Assembly (NCBI RefSeq): GCF_001968815.1
Contig: NZ_MIEQ01000027.1
Span: 186,001-250,000 of the forward strand
From: Motiliproteus sp. MSK22-1
GTDB taxonomy: Bacteria; Pseudomonadota; Gammaproteobacteria; Pseudomonadales; Balneatricaceae
Direction: 5' to 3'
Length of the DNA stretch: 64,000 bases
Shown here: positions 55,574-64,000 of the stretch, piece after piece
Numbering within the stretch: position 1 is the stretch's first letter
Layout: each line of letters opens with the position of its first letter
Notes under the pieces: generated by a model
Told to the model about the DNA's origin: nothing
Seen by the model: only the letters and a program-made list of their open reading frames with translations
Databases searched by the model: none
Program-made: the position numbers and the translations under genes

Positions 55574-57838
55574 ATGGTTAAAGTAAGAGAAGATCATCCG
55601 ATTTTAGAGGATGGTACAGTGAACCTGGATCTTTGGTTAGAACGGATTCAGGAAGACGTCAATATTCAGAACACTGATCAGGTTATTCAGGCCTGTGAGT
55701 GGGCCCGGCAAGCTCAGGATAAAGTCGAAGCTCATGAAGATATGTGGGCAGACAACCACCCCGGTAGTTATCGTACAGGGTTGGAAATGGCTGAAATACT
55801 TGCCGAACTGTCCTTGGATCAGGAAGTCCTTGTGGCGGCTATTCTCTATCGAAGTGTGCGTGAAGATAAGCTTTCACTGGATTTTATTCGAACGGAATTT
55901 GGTGTCGGCGTAGCCAAGCTCATAGAAGGGGTTCTGCAAATGGCTGCGATTGGCACTATCTTGCACCCGACCCCCAATACTGTGCTGGGTCAGACTGAAG
56001 GGCAGCTCGACAACGTCCGCAAAATGTTAGTCACTATGATTGACGATGTACGAGTAGCCTTAATCAAGCTGGCAGAACGCACCTGTGCCATTCGGGCAGT
56101 TAAAAATGGTAACCGCAAGAAGCGCTACCGAGTTGCTCGAGAAGTTTTTGATATTTATGCCCCCTTAGCCCATCGTCTCGGTATCGGCCATATTAAATGG
56201 GAACTGGAAGATCTTAGCTTTCGCTATCTTCAGCCCAATGCCTACAAGCAGATAGCATCTTTATTGGATGAAAAGCGCCTTGACCGACAGACATTTATCG
56301 ATGATGTGCTTTATACCCTGAGAAATGCGCTGGATCGTGTAGGTATTGAAGGTGAGTTGATGGGGCGCGCTAAGCACATCTACAGTATCTGGCGGAAGAT
56401 GCAGCGCAAGAATATCGACTTTCATCAAGTATATGATGTTCGTGCTGTACGTATGCTGGTTCCTGAAGTTCGTGATTGCTATGCGGCTTTAGGGATTGTT
56501 CACGGACTCTGGAAGAATATTCCACATGAATTTGATGATTACATCGCTTCTCCAAAAGAGAATGGTTACGCCTCGCTGCATACCGCTGTTATTGGTCCAG
56601 AAGGGAAGGTATTGGAAATTCAGATTCGCACTCATCAAATGCATGAGGAGGCGGAATTGGGTGTTTGCGCTCACTGGCTCTACAAAGGAACAGATACAGC
56701 CGGTAAGAGTGATAGTTATGAAGACAAAATCAATTGGTTACGCCAGGTCTTGGAATGGCATGAGGATGTCGGTAATGCCAATGAGCTTCTTGACCAGATT
56801 CGCACGGGGATAGAGGAAGATCGCATTTACGCGTTTACCCCTGATGGACACGTAGTGGATCTTGCAGCAGGAGCAACGCCACTGGACTTTGCTTATCGGG
56901 TACACACTGAGGTTGGCCATCGTTGCCGTGGAGTTAAAATCAATGGGAAAATAGTGCCGCTCAATACGCGACTGGCTACCGGTGATCAGGTAGAAGTATT
57001 GACTGCGAAAGAAGGAGGCCCCAGCCGGGATTGGCTTAATCATAATCTTGGGTATGTTAATTCCACCCGAGCAAGGGCGAAAATTCGTCACTGGTTTAAA
57101 GAGCAGGCTCGGGACCAAAATCTGGCCGGCGGGCGTCAGATGGCTGAGCGAGAGATGAAGCGCTTGGCTTTAAGTAATGTTGATTATCGAAATCTGGCTA
57201 CCAAACTTAACTATCAACATGAAGATGATATGTTTGCTTCTCTTGGGGCTGGAGACCTGAGAATAAGTCAGGTTATTGGTGCAGCCCAGCGACAACTGGA
57301 AAGTGAGCATCATGATGAACAACTGGATCTGGCTTTAGCGCCTGTACGCGAGCGTAGCAAAGCCAGCAGTCGTGGTGGTGATGTGATGATTGGCGGGGTT
57401 GGCAATTTGCTGAGTAATATTGCGAGTTGCTGCAAACCTGTGCCGGGAGACGCTATTGTAGGTTTTATTACACAAGGACGCGGGGTGTCTATTCATCGAA
57501 GTGACTGTTCTAATGCGCTGCAATTGGAAGAGACTGATCATGAGCGCATGATTGAGGTTAGTTGGGAAGAAGAAGCAACAGATACTTATACCGTGGATAT
57601 TCTAATAGAGGCCTATGATCGATCGGGATTATTACGGGATATTATGAATGTCATGGCTAATGAGAATGTTAGCGTTGCAGCAGTAAATACCCGGTCAGAT
57701 AAAAAGCAGAATATTGCGCGAATAGTGCTGACTATGGAAATCAGAAAGCTGGAAGAACTGGGGCGCATCATGGATAAGATAGGGCAGCTCCCTAATATTA
57801 CTGATGTTCACCGACAGCTTGCGGGGGGAGTTGCATGA
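55574..57838 (+). CDS. relA: (p)ppGpp synthetase RelA
   Basis: 754 residues. N-terminal hydrolase-like domain is degenerate: where SpoT has HDxxED this protein reads LYRSVRED, so it is a synthetase-only RelA. Synthetase domain (about 240-390) includes YDVRAVRMLVPEVRDCYAAL and ENGYASLHTAV, with EIQIRTHQMHEEAELG. TGS domain (about 405-465, AFTPDGHVVDLAAGATPLDFAYRVH), then a zinc-finger-like region (NIASCCKPVPGD) and the C-terminal ACT domain. Senses uncharged tRNA on ribosomes. Overlaps mazG by four bases. Confidence 0.97.
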   Translation: MVKVREDHPILEDGTVNLDLWLERIQEDVNIQNTDQVIQACEWARQAQDKVEAHEDMWADNHPGSYRTGLEMAEILAELSLDQEVLVAAILYRSVREDKLSLDFIRTEFGVGVAKLIEGVLQMAAIGTILHPTPNTVLGQTEGQLDNVRKMLVTMIDDVRVALIKLAERTCAIRAVKNGNRKKRYRVAREVFDIYAPLAHRLGIGHIKWELEDLSFRYLQPNAYKQIASLLDEKRLDRQTFIDDVLYTLRNALDRVGIEGELMGRAKHIYSIWRKMQRKNIDFHQVYDVRAVRMLVPEVRDCYAALGIVHGLWKNIPHEFDDYIASPKENGYASLHTAVIGPEGKVLEIQIRTHQMHEEAELGVCAHWLYKGTDTAGKSDSYEDKINWLRQVLEWHEDVGNANELLDQIRTGIEEDRIYAFTPDGHVVDLAAGATPLDFAYRVHTEVGHRCRGVKINGKIVPLNTRLATGDQVEVLTAKEGGPSRDWLNHNLGYVNSTRARAKIRHWFKEQARDQNLAGGRQMAEREMKRLALSNVDYRNLATKLNYQHEDDMFASLGAGDLRISQVIGAAQRQLESEHHDEQLDLALAPVRERSKASSRGGDVMIGGVGNLLSNIASCCKPVPGDAIVGFITQGRGVSIHRSDCSNALQLEETDHERMIEVSWEEEATDTYTVDILIEAYDRSGLLRDIMNVMANENVSVAAVNTRSDKKQNIARIVLTMEIRKLEELGRIMDKIGQLPNITDVHRQLAGGVA

Positions 57839-58725
57839 GTCCCAGGTCTGAAGCCTGTATAAAGCAGTCGACCTCTGCAAAGCAGTATGATCTTAGTGAT
57901 TTACTGCACCTCATGAGGTGTCTAAGGGATATACAGCACGGTTGTCCATGGGACCAGAAACAGACGCTGGCGTCGATTGTTCCTCATACACTTGATGAAG
58001 TCTATGAGGTTATTGATACGATTGAGCGATTGGATTATGAGCATTTACAGGATGAGTTGGGCGACCTGTTGTTTCAGGTTGTTTTTTATTCTCAAATCTG
58101 CAGTGAAGAGTCTCGTTTTGAGTTCTCTGATATTATTCAGGGACTTGTGGAGAAGCTGTTACGACGTCACCCTCATGTATTTCCTTCCGGTGATTTGGAT
58201 AGTTTTGGTCGAGGGTCGAACCTGAGCGAGACGGAAATCAAGAAAAACTGGGAGCATATAAAGTCCCTGGAGCGTTCTGAGAAAAAGATCGACTCTCAAG
58301 GTCAGGAGAAATCGAGTCAGAGTTCTGCGCTCGATGATATTTCTTTCGGATTGCCTGCACTGATGAGAGCCCATAAAATCCAGAAGAGAGCTGCTTCGGT
58401 AGGATTCGATTGGCACGCATTGGCGCCGGTGCTGGATAATATTGATGGTGAATTGCAAGAGCTTCGGGAAGCTATTAATTCAGGGAGTGACATTGAAATT
58501 AAAGATGAATTGGGAGATTTACTTTTCTCCTGTGTGAATTTGGCCAGGCATCTCAAGCAGGATTCTGAGCAGGTATTGCGACAGGCTAATAGCAAGTTTG
58601 AGCGTCGTTTTCGACGGGTAGAGGTGTTAGCTACAGATACTGGTATAGATATGGAGCTTGCAAGTGAAGCTGATTTGGATCGGCTATGGCAGCGTGCGAA
58701 ACAGGATTTAAAGTCGACTAAGTAA
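57835..58725 (+). CDS. mazG: Nucleoside triphosphate pyrophosphohydrolase MazG
   Basis: 296 residues. Two MazG domains: the first starts with LMRCLRDIQHGCPWDQKQTL and has EVYEVIDTIE and LQDELGDLLFQVVFY (E-E-x-E-D type metal sites), the second begins near residue 180 with LMRAHKIQKRAASVGFDW and EIKDELGDLLFSCVNLARH. Hydrolyses non-canonical NTPs and, in E. coli, limits ppGpp. Downstream of relA by a four-base overlap (ATGA), as in E. coli. Confidence 0.96.
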   Translation: MSPRSEACIKQSTSAKQYDLSDLLHLMRCLRDIQHGCPWDQKQTLASIVPHTLDEVYEVIDTIERLDYEHLQDELGDLLFQVVFYSQICSEESRFEFSDIIQGLVEKLLRRHPHVFPSGDLDSFGRGSNLSETEIKKNWEHIKSLERSEKKIDSQGQEKSSQSSALDDISFGLPALMRAHKIQKRAASVGFDWHALAPVLDNIDGELQELREAINSGSDIEIKDELGDLLFSCVNLARHLKQDSEQVLRQANSKFERRFRRVEVLATDTGIDMELASEADLDRLWQRAKQDLKSTK

Positions 58726-58733
58726 AATCCGAT

Positions 58734-59435
58734 TCAGTCTGAATTAATATCGTATTTAGCTCGGAGGATTGCTAATTTCAGCAATCCGGCGACACTGAGT
58801 CCGTCTGTGATGTTTCCATTCATAGCCCAGCTTATCGCCTGGTCTACGGGAACACGACGGATGGCAAGATCTTCGGTCTCGTCAAAATCCGTTTTACCGC
58901 GAGTTAACTGGGTTGCAACGTAGACAATACCTTTCTCGTCGGTGACTGAATTGGATATGTCGACCTGAATAATTTCCTCTAGCTGTTTTGCTCTCAGGCC
59001 GGTTTCTTCCGCCAGCTCTCGTATCGCACCTGCTTGAGGATCCGCCCCAATGGGATGTCCTCCCATCGGTATTTCCCAGCTGTAACGGTTTAAAGGGTAG
59101 CGATACTGCCCCACTAGCCAGGTATGGTCTTCCTCATCAATGGGAATAATGCCGATTGCTTGATTGGAAAACTTAATCACACCGTATATTCCTTCCCCGC
59201 CGTTAGGGTTGATTACCCTGTCCTCTCGTACACGCAGCCAGGGGTTTTCATAGATCAGCTTTGACGCCAGCGTGGTCCAAGGGTTGTCAGCAGCATTAGT
59301 GTTGATTGTGCTAGTGCCGGTTGTATTAGTTGATGACAGGTTATTAGCCGAAGACCCGTTGGAAACAGCTTGGGGTGAACTCTGATAATATTGGCTGGAA
59401 GCTACGTTTTTATCCCCGTTGTCCTGATTTCCCAT
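58734..59435 (-). CDS. Nudix hydrolase (ADP-ribose pyrophosphatase-like)
   Basis: 233 residues. The first 50 are a Ser/Thr/Asn-rich low-complexity tail (SSTNTTGTSTINTNAADN), unusual for the family. The domain begins around ENPWLRVREDRV, with VGQYRYPLNRYSWEIPMGG. Nudix box: REL-EE-G motif (AIRELAEETGL) is intact, but the first Glu of the GX5E element is Ala (GGHPIGADP). The catalytic glutamates of REXXEE remain. Substrate probably a nucleoside diphosphate sugar or ADP-ribose. Convergent with mazG, eight bases apart. Confidence 0.9.
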   Translation of the reverse strand: MGNQDNGDKNVASSQYYQSSPQAVSNGSSANNLSSTNTTGTSTINTNAADNPWTTLASKLIYENPWLRVREDRVINPNGGEGIYGVIKFSNQAIGIIPIDEEDHTWLVGQYRYPLNRYSWEIPMGGHPIGADPQAGAIRELAEETGLRAKQLEEIIQVDISNSVTDEKGIVYVATQLTRGKTDFDETEDLAIRRVPVDQAISWAMNGNITDGLSVAGLLKLAILRAKYDINSD

Positions 59436-59553
59436 AAGTATGTAGGTCCCTGTTGCGAAAAGAAGGTAACTCCCCGATTATAGATGAGCTGATGCTGTTT
59501 AGGTATTTGCTTTATTCGCTATCAGAATTATGTTTCATTTTACGGGGGCTTTA

Positions 59554-59922
59554 ATGCGACTCTGGTTATCCAAATTATATTGTTTGTTAATCGGCTCAAC
59601 GCTGCAATTTTTCTTCAGTCAATTTTCAGTGGCAGAGGTGAGCTATGATAAGCAAATCAAGCCGATTCTGGATGAATACTGTGTGGAGTGTCATTCAGGG
59701 TGGTTTCCTGATGGTGGTTTACGATTGGATACTCGTGAAAATATCCTTGAAGGAGGAAAGCAGGGGGCTGCGGTAATTCCCGGGAAGCCAGGCAAAGGCT
59801 GGTTGATTAATTTGATTAAAACCGAGCCTGGTCGCTACAGTAAGATGCCCCCCGGCAAAGAACAGTTGGATACTGAACAGATCAATATGATAAAGAACTG
59901 GATTGCCGAAGGAGCGCGCTGA
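59554..59922 (+). CDS. Small exported cytochrome c-like protein (PSCyt1 type)
   Basis: 122 residues from ATG 59554 with a G-rich ribosome site; ATG 59530 has none. Signal peptide of about 27 residues, then YDKQIKPILDEYCVECHSG, with the heme-binding CVECH motif near residue 47, and GLRLDTRENILEGG with the downstream PGKPGKGWL and MPPGKEQL that carry the distal Met. The pattern is the cytochrome C domain seen at the start of planctomycete-type PSCyt1 proteins, here alone. Electron partner unknown. Confidence 0.82.
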   Translation: MRLWLSKLYCLLIGSTLQFFFSQFSVAEVSYDKQIKPILDEYCVECHSGWFPDGGLRLDTRENILEGGKQGAAVIPGKPGKGWLINLIKTEPGRYSKMPPGKEQLDTEQINMIKNWIAEGAR

Positions 59923-59964
59923 GTCAATTGCGTTATTAGACCTCTGGGGGTAATTTAGTCAAAC

Positions 59965-60351
59965 TCACTCGCTGACCGGTGTTTTTAAAGTTTCCTGGTA
60001 GGGAGGCCATCCCATCGCTTTACCGCCGAGCACATGAAGATGAATGTGGTAAACGGTTTGTCCGCCATGCTGGTTACAATTCATTACTGTGCGAAACCCC
60101 GATTGTGAAAAACTCATCTGGTCGGCTAATCTGGCGGCAACTAACTGTAGATAACCAACTGTCTGACAATCTTCTGCCTCTATATCGTTTATGGTAGCGA
60201 TATGTTGTTTGGGAATGACCAGAAAGTGAGTTGGTGCTTGAGGGTTTATGTCCTTAAATGCAAGCGCCTGCTCATCCTCAAAAATAATTTCAGCGGGAAT
60301 TTCTTTGGCGATGATTTTGCAAAAAAGACAGTCACAGTGTTCTTCGCTCAT
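59965..60351 (-). CDS. hinT: HIT-family purine nucleotide-binding protein HinT
   Basis: 128 residues. N-terminal CLFCKIIAKEIPAEIIFEDE with the CxxC of HINT proteins, PTHFLVIPKQH, and the catalytic histidine triad HIHLHVLGG near residue 105. Hydrolyses purine nucleoside phosphoramidates. Monocistronic; convergent with the cytochrome c gene. Confidence 0.94.
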   Translation of the reverse strand: MSEEHCDCLFCKIIAKEIPAEIIFEDEQALAFKDINPQAPTHFLVIPKQHIATINDIEAEDCQTVGYLQLVAARLADQMSFSQSGFRTVMNCNQHGGQTVYHIHLHVLGGKAMGWPPYQETLKTPVSE

Positions 60352-60518
60352 AATGTGGTACCTTCACTCTGTATGGTTGTAAGGGCTTAAATAGTTGATT
60401 CTAATTGTTCAAATATAAGCACAGTTAGAATCGATATTGAAGTTTGAAACCTGTTGATTAAGAACTATTTATCTTAACGCTGAGATGAGTTCAGCAAGTA
60501 ATAATAAAACTAATGTAT

Positions 60519-61934
60519 TCAGTGTCTGGCTATTATGGTAGTGACGCTGTCTGCTGTGGAAATGGACCCTTCTGCACTATAGCCTTCGCTGTTGCTTTCA
60601 ATCTGATCGAGGTCATAGAGGTAGTTCACCATCAGCCCCGCTGAACGTTTTAGTCCTTTTTCTGAACGATCAGCAAGCCAGTTGAGCTGCTCAATTCTGG
60701 CTCCGTTACTGAGATGAAAATGAGCGACAGGGTCCAAAGCCTGGTGCCCTCTGCGTTTTTCCCTGAGCAGGTAATGAGTACATAGCCGCTCAAGTAATGG
60801 CTGAAGGATGTGACAGTACGAATGATTCAGATGCCAGCCTTTTTGAGCTAAAAGGTAAACAAGGGGGGCTTCTTTATCTGAGGGTGCTAGATCAGAAATC
60901 ACTCCCCATTCATCGCGGCTGATTAAACCAAAACTGTTACTTTTTATTGTGCTGGCGAGCCAGCGTTGAAAACCTGGAATTGGGGATAGCGTAGAAAATT
61001 GTTTCAGGTTGGGGTGCTCCCGTTTCAGTTTTGATACCACTCTTTTGATTAAAAAGTTGCCAAAGCTGATCCCTTGCAAGCCCCTTTGGGCATTACTGAT
61101 GGAATAGAAAATAGCCGTATCCGCCTGTTCGGAATCCAGCGGAGTCTGTGTTTCATCCAATACAGTCTGGATATCTGTGGCCAGTCCTTTAACCAACGCT
61201 ACCTGGATAAAAATTAAGGGTTCATCCGCCATGTTGGGATGAAAGAAAGCAAACAGTTTTCGATCTAATGTTAATCGGTGTTTTAGATCCTCCCAGTTTC
61301 GTATTTCATGAACCGCTTCATACTCGATTAATTTTTCCAGTAAACTGGCAGGGCTATCCCAGGTAATTTGTTGTAACTTTAAGAAACCGACATCAAACCA
61401 GGCGGTTAAAAGCTCTTTAAGGTCGTGTTTCAGATCACTTAGAAGCGGTGTCTCAGGACTGCCCAGGCGATGCATATCGGCACGCATATCTACTAGGAAT
61501 TTAACTCCTTGAGGCAGGGCATTGAATTGTGTCAAAAGGCGGCACCTTGGAGGCTCTAAGGCTTCACGTAGCTGCTGGCGTATTTTATGGCGTTGCGATG
61601 GATCTGCTTGCTGATAACGGCTTAATATTGCATCAATAGTTTCAGTGCTGACATCGAAATTGGCAGCCAGAAGTAGCAGAAACTGACGCTTACCCGTATC
61701 GTTTAGTCCCATGTAAGCATTCCCTAACCTGGCTGCACCCGCGCGAGCGGCTACTTCTCCCCCGCGAGCTTCAAGGCATGCGTTCATTTGTTCCAACAGG
61801 CAAAGATGATCTGTTTCAGGTAAGTCTTCATGGAGTCGAAGGTTTGTGGGGCAAGCTGAACTTTGCCCTAAATCCCTCCAGGCTGAACGTAAGTGAGCTA
61901 AAGTCCGGTCGAGAAAACCGGGTTTGGAAACCAT
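60519..61934 (-). CDS. Malonyl-CoA decarboxylase
   Basis: 471 residues. Converts malonyl-CoA to acetyl-CoA and CO2. The N-terminal helical domain is about 1-180; the catalytic GNAT-like domain has FHPNMADEPLIFIQVALVKG, TAIFYSISNAQRGLQGISFGNFLIK, FSTLSPIPGFQRWL, and near the C-terminus VAHFHLSNGARIEQLNWLAD with the active-site His. No malonate transport or malonyl-CoA synthetase genes are adjacent, so its link may be to fatty-acid balance rather than malonate growth. Reads leftward, divergent from the fmdB-like gene. Confidence 0.93.
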   Translation of the reverse strand: MVSKPGFLDRTLAHLRSAWRDLGQSSACPTNLRLHEDLPETDHLCLLEQMNACLEARGGEVAARAGAARLGNAYMGLNDTGKRQFLLLLAANFDVSTETIDAILSRYQQADPSQRHKIRQQLREALEPPRCRLLTQFNALPQGVKFLVDMRADMHRLGSPETPLLSDLKHDLKELLTAWFDVGFLKLQQITWDSPASLLEKLIEYEAVHEIRNWEDLKHRLTLDRKLFAFFHPNMADEPLIFIQVALVKGLATDIQTVLDETQTPLDSEQADTAIFYSISNAQRGLQGISFGNFLIKRVVSKLKREHPNLKQFSTLSPIPGFQRWLASTIKSNSFGLISRDEWGVISDLAPSDKEAPLVYLLAQKGWHLNHSYCHILQPLLERLCTHYLLREKRRGHQALDPVAHFHLSNGARIEQLNWLADRSEKGLKRSAGLMVNYLYDLDQIESNSEGYSAEGSISTADSVTTIIARH

Positions 61935-62121
61935 AATAAATCCTCCCGTTCAAAAGTATAGCCAAGCGACCGGTTAATAATGATCTCATTTTAAACCGTA
62001 CTGTGGCGACTTGCTGTTTGCTGAAGGGGGCTCAATCCGGTGAATATGTCGCTTTGCCCTTCACCCTTGTTTTAATTTCCGTACAATATGGGCGATTAAT
62101 ATTACGGAGAGCTGAGGATCG

Positions 62122-62376
62122 ATGCCGACCTATGACTATCGCTGTACAGCGACCGGTGAATGCTATGAAGTTCATCATTCTATAAAAGAAAAATTATCAA
62201 CTTGGGGGGAGCTTTGCCAAATCACTGGCCGTGATGCCGGTGATATCGCTTTAGATTCCCCCGTAGAGCGTTTGGCAACTGGAGGCCAGGTGGTAAGCCG
62301 CAGTGCGCTTAATAATCCGGACCTACCGCCTTGTACCTCTGGTAATGGCTGTCCAAGGGGTGGATGTGGGGTTTGA
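62122..62376 (+). CDS. FmdB-like zinc-ribbon family protein (degenerate)
   Basis: 84 residues, start MPTYDYRCTATGECYEVHHS, the FmdB/CxxC_CXXC_SSSS start. The CxxC pairs of the family are not present: single Cys residues are at about 8, 14 and 32, with CTSGNGCPRGGCG at the C-terminus. Small regulatory-type protein of unknown role, 126 bases before secA. Confidence 0.7.
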   Translation: MPTYDYRCTATGECYEVHHSIKEKLSTWGELCQITGRDAGDIALDSPVERLATGGQVVSRSALNNPDLPPCTSGNGCPRGGCGV

Positions 62377-62502
62377 ACACACCTTTATTGCTTAGCTTGG
62401 CAATTTATCTTCATTCCACCATTGAATTGAGGGTAGAATGCCTCCATTTGAATATAACACTCTGGCCCAACCCGGACCGGCATTGACCAGTAAACCAAAA
62501 TT

Positions 62503-64000
62503 ATGATTGCGCCCCTGATAAGAAAGATCTTTGGAAGTAAGAACGACCGTGAGCTTAAGCGGATGGGTAAGCTTGTCAAAGCAGTTAACGCCCTTGAAGA
62601 CGAGATTAGCCAATTAAGCTTAGAGCAGTTGAAAGCTAAAACAGTAGAGTTTCGGGAGCGCTTTCAAGCGGGAGAAACGCTTGATCAGTTACTGCCAGAG
62701 GCATTTGCTGTATGTCGAGAAACTTCGAAGCGTATACTGGGTATGCGTCATTTCGATGTACAACTTATCGGTGGTATTACCCTCCATGAGGGGCGAGTTG
62801 CAGAAATGCGTACCGGTGAAGGTAAGACTCTGGTAGCAACCCTTGCTGCTTATCTGAACGCCATCCCTGGTGAGGGCATGCATGTAATCACTGTCAACGA
62901 CTATCTGGCTAAACGAGATTCCGGTTGGATGGGGCGTCTTTATGAGGCACTTGGTCTGAGCTATGGCGTCATCTACTCCGGCCAGGACCATGAGGAAAAG
63001 AAGGCTGCTTATTCTGCTGATATCACTTACGGAACCAACAATGAGTTCGGTTTTGATTATCTGCGTGACAATATGGCCTTTGCTGTGGAAGACAAAGTTC
63101 AGCGGCCTCTAAGTTTTGCCATTGTCGATGAAGTCGATTCCATTCTGATTGACGAAGCGCGAACACCACTGATTATTTCAGGGCCGGCGGAGGATAGTTC
63201 AGAGTTGTATCAGCGAATTAACCAGCTGATTCCGAAACTAGAACGACAACCGGATCTTAAAGAAGGTGAAGAAGAGCCCAGTGAAGTTGGTCACTTCATA
63301 GTTGATGAGAAACAAAAGTCGGTAGAGTTGACTGAGTTCGGACACGAATATGTTGAACAGTTGTTAATGGAAATGGGGCTTCTTGAAGAAAATGAAAGCC
63401 TGTACGCCCCCAAGAATCTTAATATGCTTCATCACGTTCACGCTGGTTTGAGAGCGCATGTCCTCTACACTCGCGATGTGGACTATATCGTTCAGGATGA
63501 TCAAATTATTATTGTCGATGAACATACCGGGCGCACCATGGCTGGTCGTCGTTGGTCCGAGGGGCTTCATCAGTCAGTGGAAGCTAAGGAAGGTGTTAGC
63601 ATCCAGAACGAGAGTCAGACTCTGGCGTCAACTACGTTCCAGAATTACTTTCGTATCTATAACAAGCTCTCCGGAATGACCGGTACGGCAGATACAGAGG
63701 CGTTCGAGCTGCGACAAATCTACGGTTTGGACGTTGTCGTTATTCCTACCAATAAACCAGTCCAGAGACAGGATTACAACGATCTTGTTTATCTGACGAT
63801 GGAAGAGAAGTTTAATGCCATTGTTGAGGAAGTTAAGGGCTGCATTGAGCGTCAACAGCCTGTGTTGGTGGGTACTGCATCCATTGAAATGTCAGAGGTG
63901 GTTTCCAATTTATTGAACCAGGCAAAAATAAAGCACAATGTTCTGAATGCCAAACACCATGAAAGTGAGGCACAGGTTATCGCCGATGCGGGTTGCCCGG
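62503..64000 (+). CDS. secA: Preprotein translocase subunit SecA, N-terminal part
   Basis: 499 complete codons, still open at the window edge (full SecA is about 900). Starts [20 protein letters not shown], matching SecA with the first ATG; the ribosome site is weak. DEAD-motor NBD1 has Walker [10 protein letters not shown] near residue 103, [18 protein letters not shown], Walker [18 protein letters not shown] and [18 protein letters not shown], then the start of NBD2 [12 protein letters not shown]. Drives Sec-dependent export. No secM-like arrest peptide gene is seen in the 126 bases upstream. Confidence 0.97.
   Translation, partial: MIAPLIRKIFGSKNDRELKRMGKLVKAVNALEDEISQLSLEQLKAKTVEFRERFQAGETLDQLLPEAFAVCRETSKRILGMRHFDVQLIGGITLHEGRVAEMRTGEGKTLVATLAAYLNAIPGEGMHVITVNDYLAKRDSGWMGRLYEALGLSYGVIYSGQDHEEKKAAYSADITYGTNNEFGFDYLRDNMAFAVEDKVQRPLSFAIVDEVDSILIDEARTPLIISGPAEDSSELYQRINQLIPKLERQPDLKEGEEEPSEVGHFIVDEKQKSVELTEFGHEYVEQLLMEMGLLEENESLYAPKNLNMLHHVHAGLRAHVLYTRDVDYIVQDDQIIIVDEHTGRTMAGRRWSEGLHQSVEAKEGVSIQNESQTLASTTFQNYFRIYNKLSGMTGTADTEAFELRQIYGLDVVVIPTNKPVQRQDYNDLVYLTMEEKFNAIVEEVKGCIERQQPVLVGTASIEMSEVVSNLLNQAKIKHNVLNAKHHESEAQVIADAGCP

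Overview
The window is 64 kb of chromosome from a gammaproteobacterium of moderate GC. The order sdhE-ygfX / nadB / rpoE-rseA-rseC-mucD / lepA-lepB-DUF4845-rnc-era-recO-acpS, with a FabY-type ketosynthase and the fmdB-like/secA end, is typical of the Pseudomonas/Oceanospirillales side of the class. I cannot name a genus. No rRNA, tRNA, CRISPR array or complete insertion sequence was seen.

Layout. 1-3.4 kb: start of a sulfatase-modifying-factor-like protein, a fused exported MsrA-MsrB, and a divergent LysR-glutathione transferase pair. 3.5-9 kb: accessory, gene-poor stretch with a FIST sensor protein, an OmpA-type protein, a small VOC gene flanked by integron-cassette-like ends, a frameshifted Sel1-repeat gene, decayed coding fragments, a 15-bp triple tandem repeat and a strong hairpin. 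9-24.2 kb: peptide-scavenging region with two complete peptide ABC importers (dppA-dppB-dppC-fused DppD/DppF; then a five-gene second importer), a cytosolic M14 carboxypeptidase, a LysR regulator and prolidase PepQ. 24.2-29 kb: acyltransferase, metallo-beta-lactamase-fold hydrolase, and the full EF-P beta-lysylation set epmB/efp/epmA. 29-38 kb: leuA with a possible attenuator leader, a HolD-like protein, rimI, a PilZ protein, a SulP transporter, prfC, an internally duplicated small membrane protein and a TatD nuclease. 38-42.7 kb: FabY with a downstream lipoprotein, an OmpA lipoprotein, sdhE-ygfX. 42.7-58.7 kb: nadB and the sigma-E/translation/stringent-response block through relA-mazG. 58.7-64 kb: Nudix hydrolase, small cytochrome c, HIT protein, malonyl-CoA decarboxylase, FmdB-like protein and the first third to half of secA.

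The most unusual item is the anti-sigma-E gene at 45375-46241. It reads as a MucA/RseA protein whose periplasmic end is fused to the small C-terminal domain of MucB/RseB. The large lipid-sensing RseB domain is absent and there is no separate rseB in the operon. If this holds, the sigma-E envelope-stress pathway here uses a one-protein form of a normally two-protein inhibitor.

Functional links inferred from context: peptide import is followed by cytosolic trimming (M14 carboxypeptidase, PepQ) under a LysR gene; methionine sulfoxide repair, GST and LysR form an oxidative-stress group; sigma-E, its anti-sigma factor, RseC and MucD form an envelope-stress operon that runs toward lepA/lepB and rnc-era-recO-acpS.
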